DNA of 64,000 bases from contig NZ_LN889764.1 in the NCBI RefSeq assembly GCF_900009145.1, forward strand, positions 239,994 to 303,993. Reading direction: 5' to 3'. The translations under genes were made by a program, and so were the position numbers. The notes beneath the pieces are model-generated. The model did not search any database, was not told the origin of the DNA, and saw only the letters and a program-made list of their open reading frames with translations. Below, piece after piece: positions 36,104 to 44,266 of the stretch (the stretch's first letter is position 1; each line of letters begins with the position of its first letter). This DNA comes from Planktothrix tepida PCC 9214 (GTDB lineage: Bacteria > Cyanobacteriota > Cyanobacteriia > Cyanobacteriales > Microcoleaceae).

Positions 36104-36225
36104 TGCGATCGCTAACCGTTTTTCTATGAGTACACTGGCAGGATGCCAATGCTACAAGGTACACTTTTAATTTTAGCGGGAATGATTGCAAATTTGAGTG
36201 ATCTATTGTTAGTTTTCCCCAGTCG

Positions 36226-36259
36226 GTCAACCGTCAACCGTCAACCGCCAACCGTCAAC
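36226..36259 (+). repeat. Heptamer tandem repeat upstream of GT39 gene
   Basis: About five head-to-tail copies of TCAACCG, one with a single change. They end 10 bases before the ATG of the glycosyltransferase. Such repeats are prone to slippage and could change the spacing of its leader. Confidence 0.6.
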
Positions 36260-36268
36260 ACCTAAATT

Positions 36269-37951
36269 ATGTCGCGTCAAATTTTCACTGGGAATCGTCC
36301 TTTGCGTCAAATGCGCCCCCTTGATCGTTGGGTTGATTTATTATGGTTTTTGGGTTTATTAATAGCAGCACTAACCCTCTATGGGTTACATTTAGGGGGA
36401 GTCCCTTTGCGAGATTGGGATGAAGGATTAGTCGCTCAAGTCGCCCGTGAAATTCCAAGAGGACAACAAAATTGGCTGTATCCAACTCTGCATGGAGTTC
36501 CCTATTTTAATAAACCTCCGTTAGTGCATTGGTTAATCGCTTTTGCCTATCAAATTGGGGGTGTAAATGAATGGATGGCGCGATTTCCTTCTGCATTATT
36601 AACGGCGATTTCTGTTCCTTTATTATATGGGATAGGTTTAGAATTATTTCGCCATCGCACCTCGGCAATTTTTTCGGCTTTAGTTTATCTAACCTTATTA
36701 CCCGTGATCCGTCAAGGACGGTTGGCAATGTTAGATGGAACGATTCTATTTTTATGGTTAATTTTAGTGTGGTGTGTGTTACGTTCCCGACGAGATTTAC
36801 GCTTTGCATTAGGGTCGGGATTAGCCTTTGGTTTATTATGTTTAACGAAGGGTATTTTTTTGGGATTATTATTCGGAGCGATCGCGTTTTTCTTCCTGTT
36901 ATGGGATACTCCTCGCTTGTTAACAGCGCCTTATCTTTGGTTGGGTTTAGGATTAGGTTTTCTTCCCGTTTCTCTGTGGTATGGGGCGCAATGGCTTCAT
37001 TATGGACAAGGATTTATTCTGGGAAATTTATTCAATCAATCCTTACAACGGGTTTGGCAACCGGTTGAAAACCATTCCGGGCCGATTTGGTATTATGGGT
37101 TAGAAATTTTAAAATATGGCTGGCCGTGGCTACTATTTTGGCCCCAAGGATTACGGTTAGCTTGGCAAAATCGGAATTTAAGTTGGGCTAAATTAATATT
37201 AGTTTGGACAGGGATTTATTTTGGTGCTATTTCGGTGATGACAACCAAATTACCTTGGTATGTTTTACCCATTTATCCGGCTTTAGCCTTAGCCGTGGGA
37301 CGATATTTGGCGGACGTTTGGCGGGAAGGAGATCGAGATATTGGACTGTGGAAATTAGGAAAAGTAGAACGCGGAAAGCATGAACATTTTGTTAAACCGA
37401 CACCGGATCAGCTTGTCCCCATTTTTATTTTATTAGCCATTATTTCTGGCTTTGGATACTGTTATTTTGGAGGAATGTTTTATTTTATTAATTCTAATTT
37501 TATCCCCCTAAGAGATTTACAGTTCACCTTTGGGTCATTAATGTTAACTTTTTCTTTTGTAGGCGTTTTAATTAGTCAAAAAGATAGACAGTTTTTAATC
37601 GTTTTATTTTGGGGAATGTATTTATCTCTGCTGCTATTTTTTACGTCAAATTATTGGGTTTGGGAACTTAATGAAGATTTTCCCGTTAAACCAGTAGCCG
37701 TTATTATTCGAGAAGGAACTCCCCCAGGACAAGAAATTTATCTGGATCATCCCTTTGGACGGCCTTCGTTAAATTTTTATAGCGATCGCCATATTTACGC
37801 CGTTGACCATACCACCCTTAAAACGAAATGGCAAACCCTGGATCAACCTTACTTTTTAGTCAAAGCAGATAACCTGAATAAATTACAGTTAAACCCGGTT
37901 GAAAAAATTTCTCAAACAGCAGATTGGATATTAATCACGAAGAAACGTTAG
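36269..37951 (+). CDS. Glycosyltransferase family 39 (ArnT/PMT-like) membrane protein
   Basis: 560 residues with about 11-12 membrane helices. The first loop has the GT-C signature GGVPLRDWDEGLVAQVAREI (the DxD/E catalytic acid region), followed by NKPPLVHWLIA and RFPSALLTAISV. GT39 enzymes move sugars from lipid carriers to proteins, lipid A or glycans at the outer face of the membrane. The C-terminal 60 residues form a soluble domain ending ISQTADWILITKKR. A degraded copy of exactly this end lies 2.2 kb downstream, beyond a lectin array. Confidence 0.88.
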   Translation: MSRQIFTGNRPLRQMRPLDRWVDLLWFLGLLIAALTLYGLHLGGVPLRDWDEGLVAQVAREIPRGQQNWLYPTLHGVPYFNKPPLVHWLIAFAYQIGGVNEWMARFPSALLTAISVPLLYGIGLELFRHRTSAIFSALVYLTLLPVIRQGRLAMLDGTILFLWLILVWCVLRSRRDLRFALGSGLAFGLLCLTKGIFLGLLFGAIAFFFLLWDTPRLLTAPYLWLGLGLGFLPVSLWYGAQWLHYGQGFILGNLFNQSLQRVWQPVENHSGPIWYYGLEILKYGWPWLLFWPQGLRLAWQNRNLSWAKLILVWTGIYFGAISVMTTKLPWYVLPIYPALALAVGRYLADVWREGDRDIGLWKLGKVERGKHEHFVKPTPDQLVPIFILLAIISGFGYCYFGGMFYFINSNFIPLRDLQFTFGSLMLTFSFVGVLISQKDRQFLIVLFWGMYLSLLLFFTSNYWVWELNEDFPVKPVAVIIREGTPPGQEIYLDHPFGRPSLNFYSDRHIYAVDHTTLKTKWQTLDQPYFLVKADNLNKLQLNPVEKISQTADWILITKKR

Positions 37952-38421
37952 CAGAAAGAGAACATCATTAACTCAAAGGCTTGTCCGCACTGGTTCCGGT
38001 CATCTTATAGTGGTGTGCATTGTTTAAACACTATTTTTAATTAATCAGTTCAGAAAATTTTAAACAATGGACAATCGACAATAGGCTCTTTATTGAGAAT
38101 TTTTTCTAGGAGTAAAAAGGCGATTTTATCCTGTTTTCATCAAAAGAAAATTAAGCGATTTTATGTTAGATACTTTCCTCAAATAAAAAATTATATTAAA
38201 AATTAAATTTTTGCTAAAAAATGGGAAGTTCAGAAATATCTCTCTACAATAGTAATTTATAAAATCTGAGTCTATTAGCCAAATTAAATCACTTGTCATA
38301 AATAATAAGGTTTGGGCCGAAACCCTAAAGGAAGGGGCTATTCATGAATAGTTCCTAGGACAATTTATTGAGAGGCACTACAGACTCTGTTTTTGATTAA
38401 CCAGTAAAAGGATTGTAAGTT
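37952..38421 (+). other. Intergenic region without gene
   Basis: 470 bp, A+T-rich, between the glycosyltransferase and the first lectin gene. I see no open frame of substance. It contains a near-palindrome centred on CTATTCATGAATAG at about 38338-38354 that resembles the CATG-centred palindromes elsewhere. Promoter for the lectin array is likely here but not assigned. Confidence 0.6.
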
Positions 38422-38862
38422 ATGGATCATCAATACGTTCTCAGTTTTGATGGTAAGGATGATTATGTCTCCATACCTACGATGAATGTTGATTACTCTC
38501 AAGGTTTAACCGTAGTGGGTACACCTTATCGTGAGGCGACAACAGGGGCGGTAGATAGCAAAAATCCCCTTCAACGTTGGATTATTACACCCGATGGCGT
38601 GATTAAAAATGAAGCGGGTTTTGTACTCGATTATCAAGACTATGGAATCACTCCCTATTATGTCGTGATGGCGAATCGCATTCAGGAAAATCACGGTTCA
38701 CCATCTCAACAATGGCGAGCCGAAAATGGGGTAATTAAGAATAAACACAATGCAGATTTAGTGTTAGATATTGCTGGCTGTAATCGGGAACCCAATACGA
38801 CGATTTTAGCCTCTCCTTGGCTGGGTGGATTAAATCAAGAATGGGAATTTGTGTTGGCTTAA
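38422..38862 (+). CDS. Ricin-type lectin protein with internally deleted LamG domain
   Basis: 146 residues. The first 32 match the start of the longer neighbour (YVLSFDGKDD, SQGLTV), then the sequence jumps to VGTPYREATTGAVDSKNP and the beta-trefoil lectin domain (QRWIITPDGVIKNEAGFVLD, QQWRAENGVIKN, LDIAGCNREPNTTI). Compared with the next gene, about 225 residues of LamG-like domain are missing in frame. It may still fold as a single lectin domain that binds glycan. No signal peptide is seen. Confidence 0.75.
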   Translation: MDHQYVLSFDGKDDYVSIPTMNVDYSQGLTVVGTPYREATTGAVDSKNPLQRWIITPDGVIKNEAGFVLDYQDYGITPYYVVMANRIQENHGSPSQQWRAENGVIKNKHNADLVLDIAGCNREPNTTILASPWLGGLNQEWEFVLA

Positions 38863-38869
38863 AAATTGA

Positions 38870-38897
38870 TTTTCTCCCCTGAATTCAGGGGAGAAAA
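38870..38897 (+). repeat. 28-bp perfect palindrome after lectin gene 1
   Basis: Half-site TTTTCTCCCCTGAA with its exact reverse complement, centred on an EcoRI-like GAATTC. It starts seven bases after the stop codon. A hairpin here could protect or end the transcript, but no T-run follows on the plus strand. The identical palindrome follows the second lectin gene. Confidence 0.75.
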
Positions 38898-38938
38898 TAG
38901 AGTCTAAGTTTTTGATAAAAGAATAAGAATGTTAACTC

Positions 38939-40024
38939 ATGGATAATCAATACGTTCTCAGTTTTGACGGTAAGGATGATGATGTGGGCGTACCCCTCAA
39001 GATGTATATAAATTTCTCTCAAGGTTTCACCGTAGAAGCCTGGGTGTTATATCACAGTTTCCCGAATCGCTCAATCATCATCTCTTTTGTCAACACCAGT
39101 GATGGCTATCAGTTTTTTCAGTTGATGAATTATCAAACAACAAGAAAGTTAGCATTGCATTTCCAATGCTTGCCATCGCACAGTCGCCTTGCCGTGGACG
39201 GCTACGTGATTTCAGATTATGAAATACTAGAGACAGGGATTTGGATGCACATAGCAGCCACGGTTAATAGCTCAAACAATGTCACCTTCTATAAAAATGG
39301 TGAGGTTGTGAAAACCGGGTCTTTACCTCTTCCACCGGTATGGTCTGGGCAATGGGAGCACTTGTCTATTAGTCATGGGAGGTCATCAAACGATAGTCTC
39401 TTTCAGGGTTGCATAACTGAGGTTCGACTCTGGAATGTTGTGCGTTCTGTGGATGAGATTCGCGCCGATAAAAATCGTCGGTTAAATGGAGATGAAAAGG
39501 GATTAGTCAGTTATTGGCCCTTAAATGAAATTAGTGGAAATAGAGTAGTGAATAAAGCCAATAATAGTCATTCTGGCGAAGTTCATGGAGGTGCTACAAT
39601 TGTTGAGGCGAACCCCCCACTTGAGTTCAGACCGAAAACTTATTTAATTAAGAGCAAACTCAATGGTTTAGCTTTAGTCGGTACACCCAATAAGCCAGCA
39701 ACAACAGGAGCGGTAGATAGCCAAAATCCCATTCAACGTTGGATTATTACTGCCGATGGCGTGATTAAAAATGAAGCGGGTTTTGTACTCGATTATCAAG
39801 ACTATGGAAGCACTCTCTATTATGTGGTGATGGCTAATCGCATACAAGGAACTCAGGGTTCACCATCTCAACAATGGCAAATCGAAAATGGAGTGATTAA
39901 GAATAAACACAAAGCTGATTTAGTCGTAGATATTGCTGGTAGTAATCCCGCTCCCAATACGACAATTTTAGCGGCTCATGGCATGGGTGGATTAAATCAA
40001 CAATGGGAAATGGTGTTGGTTTAA
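38939..40024 (+). CDS. LamG-like / ricin B-type lectin protein
   Basis: 361 residues. Residues 1-205 form a LamG/concanavalin-like domain (VLSFDGKDDDVGVP, FTVEAWVLY, WMHIAATVNSSNNVTFYKNGEVV, FQGCITEVRLWNVVRSVDEI, SYWPLNE). Residues about 225-361 form a beta-trefoil lectin with repeats QRWIITADG, QQWQIENG and NQQWEMVLV, the QxW signature of ricin B folds. Both are sugar-binding modules. No signal peptide or secretion signal is evident. It lies next to a glycosyltransferase, so a glycan-related role is plausible. Confidence 0.85.
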   Translation: MDNQYVLSFDGKDDDVGVPLKMYINFSQGFTVEAWVLYHSFPNRSIIISFVNTSDGYQFFQLMNYQTTRKLALHFQCLPSHSRLAVDGYVISDYEILETGIWMHIAATVNSSNNVTFYKNGEVVKTGSLPLPPVWSGQWEHLSISHGRSSNDSLFQGCITEVRLWNVVRSVDEIRADKNRRLNGDEKGLVSYWPLNEISGNRVVNKANNSHSGEVHGGATIVEANPPLEFRPKTYLIKSKLNGLALVGTPNKPATTGAVDSQNPIQRWIITADGVIKNEAGFVLDYQDYGSTLYYVVMANRIQGTQGSPSQQWQIENGVIKNKHKADLVVDIAGSNPAPNTTILAAHGMGGLNQQWEMVLV

Positions 40025-40031
40025 AAATTGA

Positions 40032-40059
40032 TTTTCTCCCCTGAATTCAGGGGAGAAAA
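40032..40059 (+). repeat. 28-bp perfect palindrome after lectin gene 2
   Basis: Same palindrome as at 38870. The surrounding 78-bp intergenic block, including the next ATG context, is almost identical in both places, so the gap was duplicated with the gene. Confidence 0.75.
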
Positions 40060-40100
40060 TAGAATCTAAGTTTTTAATAAAAGAATAAGGATGTTAACTC

Positions 40101-40163
40101 ATGGATAATCAATGCGTTCTCAGTTTTGACGGTAAGGATAATAACGAAGGTGAAAAAAATTGA
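40101..40163 (+). pseudogene. Third lectin gene, 20-codon stub
   Basis: MDNQCVLSFDGKDNNEGEKN and a stop. The first 13 residues match the starts of the two lectin genes and the upstream gap is also conserved; the rest of the gene is gone. Confidence 0.7.
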
Positions 40164-40224
40164 TCAAACTCCTGATTGGATATTAATTCCAAAACGGAAA
40201 GGACACATAACAATAGAAATATGA
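40150..40224 (+). pseudogene. Relic of a GT39 glycosyltransferase 3' end
   Basis: One frame reads VKKIDQTPDWILIPKRKG, closely matching the C-terminus VEKISQTADWILITKKR of the GT39 gene that ends at 37951. It overlaps the lectin stub in another frame, so a junction between the two lies near 40150. Confidence 0.65.
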
Positions 40225-40261
40225 CAACAAACTTATTTTAACAACAGGATTTGCAGAAATC

Positions 40262-40957
40262 CTAAACTTTATTTTTCTTCATTAACTCACTGATTTTACC
40301 AATTTTTTTCTTAGGGTTTTGGGGGGAGAAGCGTTTAGTTTCAGCAGAATAATTCCAAGGGATGGCTTCTGGGTCACGTTGATAACTCCAGTCAGGAAAT
40401 TCCGGTTTCGTTTTCCACTTACTCAGAGTCGTAGGATGTACGCCTAACCGTTGGGCGAGTTCCGACTGGTTCAATGTCGAGGGTAAAATGGTACTGGATG
40501 TAGGTTTAACTGGAAATAAAACCACTGATTTCGGGTTTTCCACAGGAGGAGAAGGGAGAGGGTCATCAGGGGTTGTGGAGGGTTGGGCGGTAGGAAAATA
40601 ATAAATCATTCCCCCAGTATCGGTAATTTCATACTGAGCGGCGAACTCGGTGGCGCGTTGGTCGAGATAGGCTTGGACTTTCGTACCCGACTGTTTCGAG
40701 TGCATGGCTAAATCTAACGCCGTGATGCGTCCTTGGTTTTCCCGAATGAGTCGATAAAAAACTTCATCCAAGGTCGCTAATTGATGCTGCTGACGCTGTT
40801 GATAATATTTCCACATCTGCCAAGACCCCCATCCCCCAACGGTTAAAATGGCTAAGGGGAATGCTTTCTGAAGGATAAACAAAACCACCGCAACGGGGAG
40901 GAGAAGCGTTAAATATCCGCGTTCAGGGGTCTTTAGGTTTGGGTTTGAGTCTGACAT
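40262..40957 (-). CDS. Membrane protein with C-terminal helix-turn-helix
   Basis: 231 residues. Two hydrophobic stretches near the N-terminus (YLTLLLPVAVVLFILQKAFPLAILTVGGWGSW) anchor it. The middle has a winged-helix-like segment (LDEVFYRLIRENQGRITALDLAMHS). A Pro-rich linker leads to a C-terminal HTH (LNQSELAQRLGVHPTTLSKWKTKPEFPDW). The layout suggests a membrane-tethered DNA-binding or scaffolding protein. Similar proteins are widespread in filamentous cyanobacteria without an assigned role. Confidence 0.7.
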   Translation of the reverse strand: MSDSNPNLKTPERGYLTLLLPVAVVLFILQKAFPLAILTVGGWGSWQMWKYYQQRQQHQLATLDEVFYRLIRENQGRITALDLAMHSKQSGTKVQAYLDQRATEFAAQYEITDTGGMIYYFPTAQPSTTPDDPLPSPPVENPKSVVLFPVKPTSSTILPSTLNQSELAQRLGVHPTTLSKWKTKPEFPDWSYQRDPEAIPWNYSAETKRFSPQNPKKKIGKISELMKKNKV

Positions 40958-41110
40958 GGATAGGACGTTAGCAAAGGTAACATCTTCAAATATTGAATAA
41001 AAAGTCTATTTTTGCAAGGTGCGTGTTGATAACCGTAACCTATCCCATCAGTTATCTATATATTAGCAAAGACTATCTCGTTAAGTAACCCTCTTCAAAA
41101 ATAACTTAAC

Positions 41111-41139
41111 TTTTAGTATAACTTAAGCTGTAGTATAAT
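41111..41139 (+). promoter_or_regulatory. Candidate promoter of metacaspase gene
   Basis: A TATAAT hexamer sits 12 bases before the ATG, with a weak T-rich -35 region upstream. The spacing would leave a very short leader, close to leaderless. No convincing Shine-Dalgarno is present, which fits. Confidence 0.3.
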
Positions 41140-41150
41140 AAAATTTTAAA

Positions 41151-42386
41151 ATGACTCGTAATACTCGTCGTCATTTCCTCAAATTTGCCAGTTCAGCACT
41201 AGCAACTCTGGGAATGAATCAATTCCTATTCCAACAAAAAGCCGAACAAGCTGGCAAAGTCCTTGCCCAAAGTACACCCCGCAAATTAGCTTTATTAGTA
41301 GGGATTAATCAATATCCTTCCTCACCCTTAGAAGGATGTATCAACGATATTGATTTACAACGCTATTTGTTAATTCATCGATTCGGGTTTAATCCCAAAG
41401 ATATTTATATTCTACCCCAAACAGAAGCCACCCGGACAGGAATTTTAACCGCTTTTGAAGAACATTTAATTAAACAAGCCAAACCCGGAGATATTGTGGT
41501 TTATCACTATTCCGGGCATGGTTCGCTCATTTTTGATCCCGCTCCAATTATAACCCGATTAGGAAATAGACAAGGATTAAATGGAACCTTTGTTCCTATT
41601 AATAGTAAATTACCTGCCGGATATCCTGAAGTGGGGGGAGTTGTCCAAGATATTATGGGGCATACCTTATTTTTATTAATGTCAGCCCTGAAAACCGAAA
41701 ATGTGACGGTGGTTTTAGATAGTTGTTTTTCCGGTGGAGCCACGCGAGAAGTCCGAGTACGTTCCCGCGAAGGAGGTGAAAATATTTTAGTTTCTTCTGA
41801 TGAAAAAAACTATCAGCAACAGTGGTTATCTCGATTAAATTTATCTCCTGAACAATTTGTTAAAGGCTATCAAACTGGAGTTGCTAAAGGGGTAGTATTA
41901 GCGGCAACGGCCCCGAATCAACTGGCGCGGGAAGAAAATCTTAATGGTTTTCCTTGTGGTTTATTCAGTTATTTACTAACTTATTATCTCTGGCAGGAAG
42001 ACAACAATATTAAACAGATATTTCAAAAGATTCTCCCAGAAATTCCTGAAACATATAACCAAGTTCCCCGTTATGAAGTTAAAGTGGGGAGTGGGTATCA
42101 ACAACAACTGCCCTATTTTATTAATTCTCCCAAATCTCCCGCCCAAGCAGTTGTAACGGCAGTCAGTGGTGACACAGCCCAATTATGGTTAGGGGGAATT
42201 GACTTAAGAAAGGTGACAACGGGAACAATATTTGCTGCTATTAATGGTACAGGACAAGTGAAAATGATTTCCCGTGAGGGGTTAGTAGGACAGGTAAAGA
42301 TTGAGAAACCATTGACACTCCCACCCCTGCGCTACGCTAAAGGGGTGGGATTCTCGTATCTAGTCCAGTCAAGCAGAGACAGTTGA
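41151..42386 (+). pseudogene. Metacaspase/orthocaspase, 3' end replaced by IS200/IS605 end
   Basis: 411 residues. The Tat-like signal (TRRHFLKFASSALATLGM) is followed by a caspase p20 domain with His123 (VVYHYSGHGS) and Cys192 (VVLDSCFSGGAT), both intact. The coding frame continues normally to about VKIEKPLTLP, then runs into the transposon end (PPLRYAKGVGFSYLVQSSRDS). The C-terminal part seen in longer cyanobacterial metacaspases is therefore absent. The protease domain is complete, so a truncated but active product is possible. Such enzymes cleave after Arg or Lys. Confidence 0.8.
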
Positions 42387-43558
42387 ATATACTCTTGTTT
42401 GACTGTATTCACCGAGTTCAGGGGTGTGCCAAGCACCCCATCAGTTAAACCGGATGAATCCATTACAGAAGCATCTCTCTGTAGGTCTAACTGACAAGAA
42501 AAACCGTCCCATTGAGCTAGGTTTTTCGCAGCATTCAAATCAGAGTTATGGTAGTGACCATTAGGGCAATTGAAATCATGTCGATTTCTTTTACCAATAA
42601 AACCACAGGTTGAACAGGATTTGGAAGTGTATGGCGCAGGTCTTTTAATTAATTTCAATCCTTTAAGAGCCAACTTATAATTAAGTTTCTGTTCCAAAGA
42701 ATAATAAGACCAATTATGTCGAGATTCACCGGAATCAGAACGAGATTTTTGGCTCTGTTTCATTGTGCTTCGACATCCTTCTAAATCCTCAATAACAACA
42801 TCAGCATTATGGTATTCGGCAAAACGAACAATTCGACGGCTGATTGTATGATTGATTGCATCCATCCATCGTCGTTCTTTTTTGTCCCATTTCTTTAATG
42901 CTCGAAACTTTTTAGCTTCTTGAAGTTGTTTTCTTCGTTGTTGAAAATAACGTCTCCGATGCTTAACGCTTTGACCATTAAAGAACTTACCAAAACCCTG
43001 TTTAGGTGCAACTACCGCTAAATTATTCTGTCCTCGGTCACATCCTAATCTTTTCTCCGTCTTAACTTCTGGAACATCCTCAGTAATTGACAGATAGGCA
43101 TACCACTTATTTCGATGTTTAATTAATTTAAAAGAACCCCCTTGAATTGTTCCCTCTAACAATCCGTCTAAAACAGGTTGCCAATGGGGAGATGCAACTT
43201 CAATGGGAATTCTTTTTTCACCTTTAAGGGTTGGAAAACTAATTGAATAAGTATTCCCTTTTAGGGTTAACTTCCAGTTTTGGTTGTTAACTTCCACAGG
43301 AAGAACTTTATATTGTTTGGTTTTACGACCTGTGGGTGATGTGGTATGTCGGATTACTTGGTTAACAAGGGCAGATTTTAACTCGGACATAATTTTAGCT
43401 GTTGTCATTTTACGCCGTTCTTTAATCGGCAATGACAACAGCTTGTTGGCAACCCGTGTGTTTTCTGCCGTCATTTGCTCAAACACCTGAGCTTTACAAC
43501 GGTTGAGATCCACGAATTTCAATTTAATCGTCCGAGTTATTTTTGTCATGTCATCCAT
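42332..43558 (-). CDS. tnpB: TnpB RNA-guided nuclease (IS605 OrfB)
   Basis: 408 residues from MDDMTKITRTIKLKF; a longer upstream start in the same frame is unlikely. RuvC-like residues are intact: Asp174 (LGCDRGQNNLAVV), Glu257 (VVIEDLEG) and Asp340 (NSDLNAAKN). The zinc-finger region has Cys315/Cys318 (CSTCG), but its second half reads CPNGHYH, so one cysteine is replaced. TnpB proteins are programmed by an RNA made from the transposon end plus flanking sequence and cut DNA next to a short target motif. Here the guide would come from metacaspase sequence left of the element. Confidence 0.9.
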   Translation of the reverse strand: MDDMTKITRTIKLKFVDLNRCKAQVFEQMTAENTRVANKLLSLPIKERRKMTTAKIMSELKSALVNQVIRHTTSPTGRKTKQYKVLPVEVNNQNWKLTLKGNTYSISFPTLKGEKRIPIEVASPHWQPVLDGLLEGTIQGGSFKLIKHRNKWYAYLSITEDVPEVKTEKRLGCDRGQNNLAVVAPKQGFGKFFNGQSVKHRRRYFQQRRKQLQEAKKFRALKKWDKKERRWMDAINHTISRRIVRFAEYHNADVVIEDLEGCRSTMKQSQKSRSDSGESRHNWSYYSLEQKLNYKLALKGLKLIKRPAPYTSKSCSTCGFIGKRNRHDFNCPNGHYHNSDLNAAKNLAQWDGFSCQLDLQRDASVMDSSGLTDGVLGTPLNSVNTVKQEYIQLSLLDWTRYENPTPLA

Positions 43559-43593
43559 GATAACATAAGGTTGATGAATCGTGTGTATCGACA

Positions 43594-43992
43594 ATGACAG
43601 AAAATCAATATAGAAGAAAAAACACATCAGTTAGTCTGATCAACTATCATTTTGTCTTTTGCCCAAAAAGGAGGAAAAGGGTGTTGGTTAACGGAGTGAG
43701 CAGAAGATTAGAGGAAATTATCTACCAAAAAGCAAAAGAGCTAGAATGTGATGTCCTAGCTCTGGAGATAATGCCTGATCATGTGCATTTATTTATTAGT
43801 TGTCACCCTTTGATTGCTCCACATCAAATTATGTTCAGAATCAAAGGGGCATCATCAAGAATATTAAGAAAAGAATTTCCTCATTTACTTAAACTACCTT
43901 CTTTGTGGAGTCGAAGCTATTATTGTGGGACGGCTGGTTCTGTTTCTAGTGAAACTATCAAAAAGTATATTGCTAACCAAAACTCTCACTAG
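43594..43992 (+). CDS. tnpA: IS200-type Y1 transposase TnpA
   Basis: 132 residues. The HUH motif is His63-Val-His65 (MPDHVHLFISCHP) and the nucleophile is Tyr125 (TIKKYIANQ); both are present, as is the N-terminal INYHFVFCPKRRKRVL. The dimer excises and inserts single-stranded DNA at hairpin ends. The gene is complete and could still mobilise the element. It is divergent from tnpB with about 35 bp between start codons. Confidence 0.92.
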   Translation: MTENQYRRKNTSVSLINYHFVFCPKRRKRVLVNGVSRRLEEIIYQKAKELECDVLALEIMPDHVHLFISCHPLIAPHQIMFRIKGASSRILRKEFPHLLKLPSLWSRSYYCGTAGSVSSETIKKYIANQNSH

Positions 43993-44062
43993 CCTTCACT
44001 CCGCCTAAAGGCGGGTATTCTACATCCCACGCTTGAAAGACGTGGGCTTTGAATACGGTTAT

Positions 44063-44239
44063 TGTAATAAACGCACAGCTTTCATGGCGATGTATGTTTT
44101 TCTGGGGTTAAATGGCTATTTATTAGAAGTTCCAGAAATCGAGGTTGTGCAAATCATGGAAGGGTTGGCAACTGACCCAGAAACTCAAGACTCTTTAGCC
44201 CAATGGTTAAGGAAAAATTCTGTATTAGAATTGATGTAA
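44063..44239 (+). pseudogene. Doc/Fic toxin fragment cut by the IS element
   Basis: The frame reads CNKRTAFMAMYVFLGLNGYL and ends ETQDSLAQWLRKNSVLELM. It matches the second half of death-on-curing (Fic-fold) toxins from the HxFxDGNKR motif on; the Gly is now Cys at the transposon junction, and the catalytic His and everything N-terminal are lost. No antitoxin gene remains. Not expected to be active. Confidence 0.75.
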
Positions 44240-44266
44240 ATGCAAATCAGGGGAAGGGGTAAAAAA

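Larger units (their letters stand above)
42322..44060. mobile_element. IS200/IS605-type element with tnpA and tnpB
   Basis: Divergent tnpA and tnpB genes overlap at their 5' regions and are flanked by hairpins. On the left are CCCACCCC and GGGGTGGG around a 14-base loop; on the right, CCCACG and CGTGGG around CTTGAAAGA. There are no terminal inverted repeats and no target duplication, as expected for the family. Exact ends are uncertain by about 20 bp. Left flank is a metacaspase, right flank a Doc toxin fragment. Confidence 0.85.

Noticed and set aside
36507-37068. Open frames on both strands within the GT39 gene
   Set aside because: They are out-of-frame shadows of a membrane protein; no start signals and no recognisable domains.
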